Program-made: the position numbers and the translations under genes | Source of the DNA: Quatrionicoccus australiensis | GTDB lineage: Bacteria; Pseudomonadota; Gammaproteobacteria; Burkholderiales; Rhodocyclaceae | DNA: 64,000 bases | Direction of reading: 5' to 3' | Assembly: GCF_020510525.1 (NCBI RefSeq) | Contig: NZ_CP075188.1 | Span: 3,906,001 to 3,970,000, forward strand | The notes under the pieces: generated by a model | What the model was told of the DNA's origin: nothing | The model's input: the letters and a program-made list of their open reading frames with translations, nothing else | Database searches by the model: none | Part shown: positions 39,222-47,725 of the stretch, piece after piece | Layout: the number at the start of each line of letters is the position of its first letter | Numbering within the stretch: position 1 is the first letter of the stretch

Positions 39222-39884
39222 TTAAGAAAGGGAAAAAACAACCGGCACGACCACCCAGGAAGCGACCTGGAGCGTGCCGCGCTTGGCCGGCACGAAGCGC
39301 CACTGGGCGACGGTGTCGAGCGCCGACTGGTCGAGCCGGGGAAAACCGCTGCTGCGCTTGAGTTCGACCTTGAGCGCCTGGCCCTCGGGGCCGACATGGA
39401 CGCGCAGATAGACGGTGCCGGTTTCGGCAAGCTGGCGCGAAGCGCGCGGATAGGGCGGCTTCGGGTTGGACAGGTAATCGGCGTCGAAACGGGCCTCGAC
39501 CAGCGGCTCGACCGCAGCAACGGCGACCGGCGCCGGAGCCGGCGCTGGCAGAGCGGCGGGAACGGGCGGCTGGACCGGCACGACGAAATTGCTCGTGGCG
39601 CTTTCCGTCTTGCTGGCAAGAATCGGTACCGGCTGGGTTTTCTGCGGCTGGCGTGGCAGCACCTTGGGCGGTGGCGGCAACACTTTCTTCTCTTCCGGCC
39701 GAACCGCCTCGACCATGCGCACGGCGAGCGGCCGTGCCACGTCGATCACGCTGTCGGCGTGGCCGATACCCAAAACGACGAGGGCCACCAGCAGCCCATG
39801 CACGAGCAGGGCCGAACCGATGCCGCCGGCGGCATGCTCGCGACCGGATGGATTGCCGTAGCTGCGCGGAAAAAACAAGGACAC
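39222..39884 (-). CDS. tonB: TonB energy transducer
   Basis: About 220 residues from GTG 39884, which has AAGGGG at good spacing; ATG 39929 or TTG 40043 would lengthen it. One N-terminal helix (SALLVHGLLVALVVLGIG with the His of TonB), a Pro-rich spacer (Pro-Pro-Pro-Pro-Lys and many Pro-Ala), and the C-terminal TonB domain with YPRASRQLAETGTVYLRVHV and SALDTVAQWRFVPA. It is the first gene of the 40-27 kb run and its upstream region carries RegA-like palindromes. It powers the two receptors in the cluster. Confidence 0.9.
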   Translation of the reverse strand: MSLFFPRSYGNPSGREHAAGGIGSALLVHGLLVALVVLGIGHADSVIDVARPLAVRMVEAVRPEEKKVLPPPPKVLPRQPQKTQPVPILASKTESATSNFVVPVQPPVPAALPAPAPAPVAVAAVEPLVEARFDADYLSNPKPPYPRASRQLAETGTVYLRVHVGPEGQALKVELKRSSGFPRLDQSALDTVAQWRFVPAKRGTLQVASWVVVPVVFSLS

Positions 39885-39961
39885 GCCGTAACCCCTTCCC
39901 TGAAATTCGGAGATCGCACCGGCGGGCATTTCTTGTGTTTTTTGCGCGTCGACCGGTACGG

Positions 39962-40055
39962 GCGGCAATTTGCCGCGGGGCGCATTGTTACCATTCGTTA
40001 CACAAGCCGAAAGTGGCAAATTGTCGCAGGAGGGGTGCGACAATTTGCCACTTTC
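39962..40055. promoter_or_regulatory. RegA/PrrA-like palindromes between tonB cluster and regA-like gene
   Basis: Three related sites: GCGGCAA-T-TTGCCGC at 39962-39976, and a perfect inverted repeat with 20-base arms at 40009-40028 and 40036-40055, separated by 7 bases. Each long arm itself contains GTGGCAAATTGTCGC, so all fit the pattern GYGRCAAWTTGYCRC. This resembles published RegA/PrrA/RegR half-sites (GCGRC and GNCGC). They lie in the divergent promoter region between the TonB operon and the RegA-type regulator at 40110. Confidence 0.7.
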
Positions 40056-40109
40056 CCCTTGTTTTTCAGGCTGTTATGGTCCGCGCTTTTCCATCCCGGA
40101 CGAGGCAAA

Positions 40110-40730
40110 ATGACACAGGGAACGGGTTTGGCGGCAAGCCGCGTGCTGGTCATCGACGATGACAACGTCTTTCGCCACAGCCTGGCGCGCGCCTTGCGGC
40201 GGCATGGCCTGGTGGTAAGCGACACCGGCCATTACGCGGCGGTACTGCGGCTGGCTGAAGAGCAGCAGCCGGATTTCGTACTGCTCGACCTCAATCTCGG
40301 CGACGACTCGGGCATCAACCTGATTGCGCCGCTGCGCGCCGCCCTGCCCGCCTGCCGCATCGTCGTGCTGAGCGGCTGCGGCAACCTGCCGGTTGCCGTC
40401 AATTGCATCAAGCAGGGCGCCGCCGACTACCTGGTCAAACCGGTCGAGGCGAGCGCCATCCTCGCCGCACTCTTCAAACGCGATCTTGCCGCCCGGGCCG
40501 TGCCGAGCAGCGAGCGCATGCCGCTCGAAGCGCTGGAAAGGGCGCATATCAGCCAGGTGCTGGCCGAGAACGACGGCAACATCAGCCGCACGGCCGAAAT
40601 CCTGAAAATGCACCGGCGCACCCTGCAGCGCAAGCTGTCGAAATTCCAGCCGGCCAGCCGGGGCAACGAAGCCGGCGCCAGGGACGTCCGGCGCAGCGGC
40701 TGCACTGGCGAGACGCCCGGCCCGGCCTGA
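40110..40730 (+). CDS. RegA/PrrA/ActR-family redox response regulator
   Basis: A 206-residue response regulator. The receiver domain (about 10-125) has the acidic pair IDDD, phosphorylatable Asp in VLLDLNLGDD (about residue 57) and the Lys of YLVKPVE. The C-terminal Fis-type helix-turn-helix (about 140-182) has HISQVLAENDGNISRTAEILKMHRRTLQRKLSKF, the RegA/PrrA signature. These regulators respond to the redox state of the quinone pool via RegB/PrrB. No sensor kinase gene is adjacent. It is divergent from the TonB cluster and convergent with the RND pump. ATG 40110 has GAGG upstream. Confidence 0.88.
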   Translation: MTQGTGLAASRVLVIDDDNVFRHSLARALRRHGLVVSDTGHYAAVLRLAEEQQPDFVLLDLNLGDDSGINLIAPLRAALPACRIVVLSGCGNLPVAVNCIKQGAADYLVKPVEASAILAALFKRDLAARAVPSSERMPLEALERAHISQVLAENDGNISRTAEILKMHRRTLQRKLSKFQPASRGNEAGARDVRRSGCTGETPGPA

Positions 40731-40741
40731 GCCGGACGCGC

Positions 40742-43700
40742 TTATTCCTCGACCGGCACCGCCTTCGGCACGAAACGGTCGAGATAGAGATAGACGACCG
40801 GCGTCAGGTAGAGGGTCAGGAACTGCGACAGCAGCAGGCCGCCGACCACGGCCAGGCCGAGCGGCCGGCGCACTTCGGCACCGGCGCCGATGCCGAGCGC
40901 GATCGGCAGGGTGCCGGCGAGCGCCGCCATGGTCGTCATCATGATCGGCCGGAAGCGGATGATGCAGGCGTTGAAAATCGCTTCGCGCGCGGCGACCAGC
41001 TTGTTGCGCTGCTGATCAAGCGCGAAGTCGATCATCATGATGGCGTTTTTCTTGACGATACCGATCAGCATGATGACGCCGACGAAGGCGTAGAGACTGA
41101 GATCGACGCCGAACAGCAGCAGCGTCACCAGCGCACCGAGACCGGCCGCCGGCAGGCCGGAAAGAATGGTCAGCGGGTGAATGAAGCTCTCGTACAGGAT
41201 GCCGAGCACGATATAGACGACCAGGATGGCGATCAGCAACAGCACGCCGAGACCCTTCAACGATGACTGGAAGGCCTGCGCCGTGCCCTGCAGGCTGGTA
41301 TTGAGCGCCACCGGCAGGCTGATCCGGCTTTCCATGCCCTTGATGCGGTCGACCGCATCGCCCAGCGAAACGCCGGGCAGCAGGTTGAAGGAAATCGTCA
41401 CCGAGGGCAGCTGGCCCTGGTGATTGACGGTCAGCGCCTGCGTCTTGCGGCTGATCCGCGCCACCGTGTCGAGCGGCACCAGCTTGCCGCCGCTCGCCCG
41501 CACATAGAGGCGCGACAGCATCGCCGGCTCGGCCTGGAATTCGGGCGCCACTTCGAGAATCACCTGGTACTGGTTGGCGGCACCGTAGATGGTCGAGATC
41601 TGGCGCGAGCTGAAAGCGCTCTGCAGCGCATCCTCGACCTGGGCATAAGTCAGGCCGAGCGAGGACAGCTTGTCGCGGTCGATGTCGAGCGCGACGACCG
41701 GGCTCTGGTTGTTGAGATTGCTGGTGACATCGACAAAACCGGGCAGCTTGCGGATTTCGCCGAGCAGCTTGCCGGTCCACTCGTAAAGTTCGTCAAGATC
41801 GGTGTCCTGCAGTGTGTATTGGTACTGCGCCGCGGTCAGCTGGCCGCCGATGCGGATCACCGGCGGATTCTGCATGTACACCTTGAGGCCGGGAATGGCA
41901 GCGAGCTTGGGACGCAGTTGCTGGATGATCTGGTCCGGCGTCAGCTCGCGCTCGTCGCGCGGCTTGAGCAGCATGAAGATGGTGCCGGTATTCGACGTCG
42001 GCCGGATGCCGCCGCTGCCGACCGAGGACATGAAGGAACGGATGTTCGGGTCCTGCGCGACAATCGCCGCGGCCGCCCGCTGATGCTCGACCATGGAAGC
42101 GAAGGAAGCATCCTGCGCGCCTTCGGTGAAGGCAATCAGCTGGCCGCTGTCGCCGCTCGGGATGAAGTCCTTGGGCACCGAGACGAAGGCCAGCACGGTC
42201 AACGCCAGGCTGAGGAAGAAACTGGCCAGAATCAGGCGCGGCCGCGCCATTGCCCAGGACAGGCTGCGCTCGTAGGCATTCTTCATCGCCTCGAAGAAAC
42301 GCTCGAAGGCATTGAAGACGCGACCGTGCTGCTCGGCCTCGATGTGCTTGAGATAGCGGCTGCACAGCATCGGCGTCAGGGTCAGCGAGACGAAGCCGGA
42401 GACCAGGATGGCGGCGCAGATGGTGACCGCGAATTCGTGCAGCAGGCGACCGACGATGCCGCTCATGAAGAGCACCGGGATGAACACCGCGATCAGCGAA
42501 ATGGTCATCGAGATGATCGTGAAGCCGATTTCGCGCGCCCCCTTGATCGCCGCCTCGAATGGCGTTTCGCCGGCTTCCATGTGGCGCACGATGTTCTCGA
42601 GCATGACGATCGCGTCGTCGACAACGAAACCGACCGCCAGCGTCAGCGCGAGCAGCGACAGGTTGTCGAGGCTGTAGCCGAGCGCGTACATCACGGCGAA
42701 GGTGCCGATCACCGAAATCGGCAGCGCCAGACCGGGAATCACCGTCGCCGACAGGTTGCGCAGGAAAAGCAGGATGACCAGGATAACCAGGGCGCCGGCC
42801 AGCAGCAGCGTGAACTGCACGTCGTCGATGGCCTCGCGGATCGAGATGCTGCGGTCGTACAGCGTCGTCATCTCGATCGCCGCCGGCAGCTTGGCCTGGA
42901 AGCCGGGCAGGATCTTCTTGATCGAATCGACCGTCTCGATGGTGTTGCTGCCCGGCTGGCGCTGGATGGCGAGCACGATGGCGCGCTTGTCCACGTTCCA
43001 GCTGGCGATTTTGTTGTTCTCGACGGCGTCGACCGGTGTGGCGACCTCTTCCAGGCGGATCGGCGCACCGTTACGCCAGGCAACGATCAGCGGCCGGTAG
43101 GCGGCGGCATTGGCAAGCTGGCCGTTATCCTTGATCGCGAAGGTCTGGCGGATGCCGTCAAAAATCCCGACCGGCTGGTTGACGTTGGCCTGGCTGATCG
43201 CCTGCTGCAACTCGTCGATACCCATGCCGCGCGCTGCCAGCTGATCCGGGTTGGCGCGGATGCGGACGGCGAATTTCTGGGCGCCGTACACCTGCACCTG
43301 CGCCACGCCGGGCACCGTGGACAGTCGCTGCGCAAGCTGCGTCTGGGCGTATTCGTCGACCACCGGCAGCGGTAGCGTCGGCGACGACAGCGCGATGTAG
43401 AAGACCGGCGAATCGGCCGGATTGACCTTGCGGAAGGACGGCGGCGTCGGCATGTTGGGCGGCAGCTTGCGCAGCGCCGCGGAAATCGCCGACTGCACGT
43501 CCTGCGCCGCCGCATCGATATTGCGCTCGAGCGAGAACTGCAGCGTGATCGAGGTCGAGCCCTGGGCGCTGGTCGAGGTCATCGAATCGAGCCCGGCAAT
43601 CGTCGAGAACTGCCCTTCGAGCGGCGTTGCCACGGCGGCCGCCATGGTTTCCGGCGAGGCGCCGGGCAGGCTGGCACTGACCGAAATGGTCGGAAAATCG

Positions 43701-43819
43701 ACGCTGGGCAGTTCGGAAACCGGCAGTGCGCGGTAGGCAATGACGCCAAAGATGACCGCCGCCGCGATCAGCAGCGTCGTCATCACCGGCCGGCGGATAC
43801 ACAGTTCAGGCAGTTGCAT
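40742..43819 (-). CDS. RND multidrug efflux transporter, MdtB/MdtC-like
   Basis: A 1025-residue inner-membrane RND pump with twelve helices. The N-terminus LCIRRPVMTTLLIAAAVIFG and GxxPxxD-like conserved helix segments with the proton-relay acids in helix 4 (LTLAVGFVVDDAIVMLENI) and AGALVILVILLFLRN are present. Sequence character is closest to MdtB/MdtC of E. coli. It expels diverse amphiphilic compounds with an adaptor and a TolC channel. It is 12 bases after the adaptor gene and convergent with the regA-like gene. No second RND subunit is adjacent. Confidence 0.93.
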   Translation of the reverse strand: MQLPELCIRRPVMTTLLIAAAVIFGVIAYRALPVSELPSVDFPTISVSASLPGASPETMAAAVATPLEGQFSTIAGLDSMTSTSAQGSTSITLQFSLERNIDAAAQDVQSAISAALRKLPPNMPTPPSFRKVNPADSPVFYIALSSPTLPLPVVDEYAQTQLAQRLSTVPGVAQVQVYGAQKFAVRIRANPDQLAARGMGIDELQQAISQANVNQPVGIFDGIRQTFAIKDNGQLANAAAYRPLIVAWRNGAPIRLEEVATPVDAVENNKIASWNVDKRAIVLAIQRQPGSNTIETVDSIKKILPGFQAKLPAAIEMTTLYDRSISIREAIDDVQFTLLLAGALVILVILLFLRNLSATVIPGLALPISVIGTFAVMYALGYSLDNLSLLALTLAVGFVVDDAIVMLENIVRHMEAGETPFEAAIKGAREIGFTIISMTISLIAVFIPVLFMSGIVGRLLHEFAVTICAAILVSGFVSLTLTPMLCSRYLKHIEAEQHGRVFNAFERFFEAMKNAYERSLSWAMARPRLILASFFLSLALTVLAFVSVPKDFIPSGDSGQLIAFTEGAQDASFASMVEHQRAAAAIVAQDPNIRSFMSSVGSGGIRPTSNTGTIFMLLKPRDERELTPDQIIQQLRPKLAAIPGLKVYMQNPPVIRIGGQLTAAQYQYTLQDTDLDELYEWTGKLLGEIRKLPGFVDVTSNLNNQSPVVALDIDRDKLSSLGLTYAQVEDALQSAFSSRQISTIYGAANQYQVILEVAPEFQAEPAMLSRLYVRASGGKLVPLDTVARISRKTQALTVNHQGQLPSVTISFNLLPGVSLGDAVDRIKGMESRISLPVALNTSLQGTAQAFQSSLKGLGVLLLIAILVVYIVLGILYESFIHPLTILSGLPAAGLGALVTLLLFGVDLSLYAFVGVIMLIGIVKKNAIMMIDFALDQQRNKLVAAREAIFNACIIRFRPIMMTTMAALAGTLPIALGIGAGAEVRRPLGLAVVGGLLLSQFLTLYLTPVVYLYLDRFVPKAVPVEE

Positions 43820-43831
43820 GCGCGGCTCCGC

Positions 43832-44995
43832 TTATTTGGCCGGAACGGCAGCCGGCGCCGCGGCCGGCTTCTTCGCCACCACTTTGGCGCCTGGCGTCAG
43901 GCGCAGCTGACCATCGGTAACCACCGTTTCGTCGGCGGCAATCCCCTTGAGCACGGCCGTCGCACCGGCATGACTGGCACCGACCTCGATCTTGCGCACG
44001 GCCACCTTGTCTTCCGCCTCGACGACATAGACGAAGGCGCCATCCGGCCCCTGCTGGATCGCCTCGCTGGGCACCGCAACGACGTTATCCAGCGTATCCA
44101 GATTCAGCGTCAGGTTGAGAAACTGGCCGGGCATCAGGGCTTCGTTGCGGTTCTCGAACAGGGCCTTGAGCAAAATCGTGCCGGTGGCGGCGTCGACCGT
44201 ATTGTCGACAAAGCGGACCTGGCCGGTAAAAGTCGTCTGCCGCTCGCCGGGCAGATTGACGCTGACCGTCAGCCCCGCCCTCTCGACCTTCTCGGCCTTG
44301 GCTTGCGCGGCGCGCAGACGCGGCAGGTATTTTTCCGGCAGCGCGAAGCCGACATAGAGCGGCTGCACGCGATTGATCACGGCCAGCCCGGTGTCGTTGG
44401 CCTTGACTGTAGCACCGGGAAACACCAGCTTGGCGCCGACCACACCGGCAAACGGCGCGCGGATGCTGGTGTAGGAAAGCTGCGAGCGGGCCAGCTCCAG
44501 CGCCGCCTGGTCGGCGCGGCGGGTGGCGCTCAGCGCGGCCTCGTTGCTGCGCATTTCATTGACCTTTTCCTCGGAGACGAAGTTGCGCGCACGCAGCGCA
44601 ACATAGCGCTCGGTGTCGGCCTTCGCCTTGGCCAGTTGTGCATCGTCGCGCGCCAGCGCCGCCTCGGCCTGCTGCAGGCGGAGGGTGAAATCATTGCCGT
44701 CAAGGCGGATCAGTTCCTCGCCCTGGCGCACATGCTGGCCTTCAGTGAATTGCAGGCTGGCGACCTGGCCATCGACCCGCGACTTGACGGTCACCGTCTC
44801 GTAAGCCTCCGCTCGTCCCACTGCGGTCAGGACGACCGGCATGTCCTGGGCGACGGCTTTGGCCAGCACCACCGGTACCGGTGGCGACACCTTGGCAACG
44901 GCCGTGTTCCCCGCCGAGGAGCTCCAGTACCACCAGGCTGCGCCGGTTGCGACGGCCGCAATGCCGACCATCAAGGGCAAGTTCTTCTTTTTCAT
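43832..44995 (-). CDS. RND efflux periplasmic adaptor, MdtA-like
   Basis: A 387-residue membrane-fusion protein with an N-terminal anchor (LPLMVGIAAVATGAAWWYW), lipoyl halves (VKSRVDGQVASLQFTEGQHV and TSIRAPFAGVVGAK), an alpha-hairpin of Ala/Gln residues (about 95-160) and beta-barrel domains. It hooks the following MdtBC-like pump to an outer-membrane channel. It is the first gene of the pair. The 99-base gap to apaH holds an AT-rich stretch (about 45002-45030) that could contain its promoter. Confidence 0.92.
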   Translation of the reverse strand: MKKKNLPLMVGIAAVATGAAWWYWSSSAGNTAVAKVSPPVPVVLAKAVAQDMPVVLTAVGRAEAYETVTVKSRVDGQVASLQFTEGQHVRQGEELIRLDGNDFTLRLQQAEAALARDDAQLAKAKADTERYVALRARNFVSEEKVNEMRSNEAALSATRRADQAALELARSQLSYTSIRAPFAGVVGAKLVFPGATVKANDTGLAVINRVQPLYVGFALPEKYLPRLRAAQAKAEKVERAGLTVSVNLPGERQTTFTGQVRFVDNTVDAATGTILLKALFENRNEALMPGQFLNLTLNLDTLDNVVAVPSEAIQQGPDGAFVYVVEAEDKVAVRKIEVGASHAGATAVLKGIAADETVVTDGQLRLTPGAKVVAKKPAAAPAAVPAK

Positions 44996-45094
44996 GTTTT
45001 ATTCTGCGAACTGAATAATTGATTAAACCGGATGGTAACGACAATTCTGCCGAATATGTCGGCTCGTCACGCAGTGACCGGTCCCGACTGCGGA

Positions 45095-45925
45095 TTACTT
45101 GACGAGAACCACCGATTCGCCAACCGCGCAATCGACCTGGAAGACCTGACGGTCCTCGAGGCGCACCGCGGTCAGATGGCCGCCCCACAGGCAGCCGGAA
45201 TCGAGCGCCAGCATGTTGTCGGAAAGGCGGAAACCGAGCGCCGACCAGTGCCCGGTGACCAGCACCGACTTGGCGCTCTTGCGCCCGGGCACTTCGAACC
45301 ACGGCATGTAGCCGGCCGGCGCCCGCGCCAGCTCGCCCTTGACCTTGAAATCCATGACACCGTCGGCGCTGCAGAAGCGCATCCGGGTCATCGCATTGAC
45401 CACGGCGCGCAGACGCGGCCAGCCTTCGAGATCATCGGACCAGCGATCGGGTTGGCTGCCCCACATGTTGGCAATGAATTCGCGGTATTGCTCGCCCTGC
45501 AGCGCCGCCTCAACCTCGCGCGCCAGCTTGCGCGCCTTCTTGATGCTCCATTGCGGCAACAGGCCGGCATGCACCATGCAGTAGTCGTCCTCGACATGGC
45601 AGAGCGGCTGCTGCCGCAGCCAGTCGAGCAGTTCGGCACAATCCGGGGCATCGAGAATGGGCTGCAGCGTGTCGTCCTTGCCGCGCGCCTTGGCGCCGCC
45701 TTCGGCGACCATCAACAGGTAGAGATCATGGTTGCCAAGCACGGTCAGCGCCGCCTTGCCCAGACTCCTGACAAAGCGCAGCGTCTCCAGCGAGCGCGGC
45801 CCGCGGTTGACCAGGTCGCCGACCAGCCAGAGCCGGTCACGGGCGGGATCGAAGGCGCATTTGGCGAGCAATTGCTGCAGTGAATCGAAACACCCCTGAA
45901 TGTCGCCTATGGCGTAAGTAGCCAT
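45095..45925 (-). CDS. apaH: Bis(5'-nucleosyl)-tetraphosphatase, symmetrical (ApaH)
   Basis: A 276-residue metallophosphatase that cleaves Ap4A to two ADP and is also known to remove Np4 caps from RNA. The calcineurin-type motifs are GDIQGCFDSL (residues 7-16), GDLVNRGPRS (about 36-45), GNHDLYLL (about 65) and H in HAGLLPQW. Length is normal (E. coli 280). It stands alone between the RND operon and the olsA-like gene. Confidence 0.95.
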   Translation of the reverse strand: MATYAIGDIQGCFDSLQQLLAKCAFDPARDRLWLVGDLVNRGPRSLETLRFVRSLGKAALTVLGNHDLYLLMVAEGGAKARGKDDTLQPILDAPDCAELLDWLRQQPLCHVEDDYCMVHAGLLPQWSIKKARKLAREVEAALQGEQYREFIANMWGSQPDRWSDDLEGWPRLRAVVNAMTRMRFCSADGVMDFKVKGELARAPAGYMPWFEVPGRKSAKSVLVTGHWSALGFRLSDNMLALDSGCLWGGHLTAVRLEDRQVFQVDCAVGESVVLVK

Positions 45926-46031
45926 GCCTCACCAATCCGCAAAAATTAAGTGCCGGGCCGGGCTGACGGATGCCGGCTGGCGAAGACCTGATTTTCTCCC
46001 AAATCAGGAGATAGGCGAAATCTGCTTTGCG

Positions 46032-46047
46032 CAGCGGTCGACCGCTG
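46032..46047. repeat. Perfect 16-bp GGTCGACC-centred palindrome at olsA-like 3' end
   Basis: CAGCGGTCGACCGCTG is a perfect palindrome, 3 bases beyond the olsA-like stop and about 105 bases before apaH. It is followed by gaaatcaggccaaat, an A-rich tail like the copies at 7722, 11845 and 55036. A separate hairpin (cctgattt/aaatcagg, 45987-46008) lies close by; with no U-tract, it is a weak terminator candidate at best. Confidence 0.5.
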
Positions 46048-46050
46048 AAA

Positions 46051-46971
46051 TCAGGCCAAATCTGCGGAACTGGTCAGCGGCTGGCTGGCGGCAGGTGCGC
46101 TGACCGGCAAATCGGCGGCTGGCGCCTCGACCAGCGGCAAGCGCGCGCCCAGCGCAATCGCTTCGCGCGCTTCGGCCGCAACCTGCCGGCGGTCTTCGCC
46201 CTGCAGGCCGCGCAAGGGCGTGGTCACCAGACGGGCAATCAGCCGGCGCCGGCCAAGAATGGCCCGTGTGCATTGGCCGAGCGAAATATCGCCGTCGTAA
46301 CGCGGCGCCAGGCTGCGCTCACCGTCCAGTTCCCAGTAGGAAAGCGCCACCGGCAGCACCGGTCGGCCGGCACTCAGCGCCGGTTGCAGCAGCGCGGCGT
46401 GGAAATGCAGCAGGCTGCGCCCGTCCGTCGTCGTGCCTTCAGGGAAGACGGCGACATGCCGGCCGCGTCCGAGCAGGGCCGCGATCTCGTCATTGACGAT
46501 GCGGGCATGCCCGCGACTGCCGCGACGCAGGAAGATGGTGTCGTTCTTCGCCGCCAGCCAGCCGATCAGCGGCCAGTTGCGCACTTCCGCCTTGGAGACG
46601 AAAGCCGAAGGCAGCGCCGCATTGATGACGTAGATGTCTATCCACGAAATGTGGTTGGCGACCACCAGCGCACCGGGCGCGACGTGCGTCAGATCGGCCT
46701 CGACCTCGATGCCGAGGCTGTCGAGCAGGGCAATCGCCCAGCTCGACTTCAGGCGCAGACGCGCCGCCTCGGTACACAAGGGAAAAATCGCGAAACTGAT
46801 CAGTACGCCGGCAATGACCAGCAGCGTCAGGCGAAGGATCCGGAAACAGCGGATCGGAAAGTTGGTTTGGTTCAGTCTGCTTGCCCCAGGTAATGCTTGG
46901 CGTAACGATTGGAAACCTTGGCCATCGGCAACAGGATGGGCAGGTCGGCCGTGTTGAAATCGGGATCCCAT
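46051..46971 (-). CDS. 1-acyl-glycerol-phosphate-type acyltransferase, OlsA-like
   Basis: A PlsC-family membrane acyltransferase: helix RILRLTLLVIAGVLISFAIF, then NHISWIDIYVI (the HxxxxD motif), KAEVRNWPLIGWLA and FPEGTTTDGRSLL. It transfers an acyl chain to a lipid hydroxyl. Being coupled to an OlsB-like gene it is probably the lyso-ornithine-lipid acyltransferase OlsA. The only standard start upstream of the domain is ATG 46971, overlapping the upstream gene by 100 bases and giving 306 residues. A CTG at 46875 overlapping that gene's TGA is an attractive non-standard alternative (274 residues). Confidence 0.78.
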   Translation of the reverse strand: MGSRFQHGRPAHPVADGQGFQSLRQALPGASRLNQTNFPIRCFRILRLTLLVIAGVLISFAIFPLCTEAARLRLKSSWAIALLDSLGIEVEADLTHVAPGALVVANHISWIDIYVINAALPSAFVSKAEVRNWPLIGWLAAKNDTIFLRRGSRGHARIVNDEIAALLGRGRHVAVFPEGTTTDGRSLLHFHAALLQPALSAGRPVLPVALSYWELDGERSLAPRYDGDISLGQCTRAILGRRRLIARLVTTPLRGLQGEDRRQVAAEAREAIALGARLPLVEAPAADLPVSAPAASQPLTSSADLA

Positions 46972-47630
46972 GCCGGCTCACCGCAAATCCACGCGCCGGC
47001 ACGCAGGTAACCCTTGATCAGCGGCGGCGTTTCGGCCGGCCGGTCCTGCTGCAGGGCGGCCAGCGGCAGCGGGCAGCGCGGGAAAACGCGGTATTCCTGC
47101 GGTCCCAGATATTCGGACAGGCGATTATACAAGCTGGCAGCAGCATGTCCGCCGTCGGCCATGCTGATCGAGGCGCAGCCGGTCAGGTAGTCGTAGCCTT
47201 TCTCGGTCATGTACTGGGCGAGGCCGGACCAGAGCAGGGTAATCGTCGCGCCGGTGCGGTAATCGGGATGCACGCAGGAGCGGCCGATCTCGACCAGGCG
47301 CGGCCGCAGGTGCTGCAGGCGGGTCAGGTCGAATTCGTTTTCGGAGTAGTAGCCGATCTGGCGCGCGTTTTCCGGCGACAGGATGCGATAGGTACCGACC
47401 ACTTCGCCGCTTTGCGTGTCGCGCACCACCAGGTGCTCGCAGTACGGGTCGTAGATGTCGTGATCGACGCCCGGCGTACGGCTCGGCAGGTTGGCACCCA
47501 TCTCGCCGGCGAAGACGCGGTAGCGCAGGCGCTGCGCTTCGAGAATGTCACTCGGGCTGCGCGCAAAACCGACCGCGAGCTGATGGCGTTTGGGACGATC
47601 GCGACCCGCTTCCTTGCGGATATTTTCCAT
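46872..47630 (-). CDS. L-ornithine N-alpha-acyltransferase, OlsB-like
   Basis: A 252-residue GNAT-fold N-acyltransferase (hemolysin/OlsB type): FARSPSDILEAQRLRYRVFAGEMGA, DPYCEHLVVRD, EIGRSCVHPDYRTGATITLLW and YDYLTGCASISM, the family landmarks. OlsB joins a 3-hydroxyacyl chain to ornithine, the first step of ornithine lipid synthesis. AAGGAGAACAAA precedes ATG 47630. With the overlapping OlsA-like gene it forms a two-gene pathway for phosphate-free membrane lipids. Substrate preference is inferred. Confidence 0.82.
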   Translation of the reverse strand: MENIRKEAGRDRPKRHQLAVGFARSPSDILEAQRLRYRVFAGEMGANLPSRTPGVDHDIYDPYCEHLVVRDTQSGEVVGTYRILSPENARQIGYYSENEFDLTRLQHLRPRLVEIGRSCVHPDYRTGATITLLWSGLAQYMTEKGYDYLTGCASISMADGGHAAASLYNRLSEYLGPQEYRVFPRCPLPLAALQQDRPAETPPLIKGYLRAGAWICGEPAWDPDFNTADLPILLPMAKVSNRYAKHYLGQAD

Positions 47631-47725
47631 TTTGTTCTCCTTGTTTGTCTGGAGAACAAGTCTGGATGAGCGTTGTTACATACGCGTTGCCCGAAGATGA
47701 CGCGTATGTTTCAAGCGAGTGCCTC

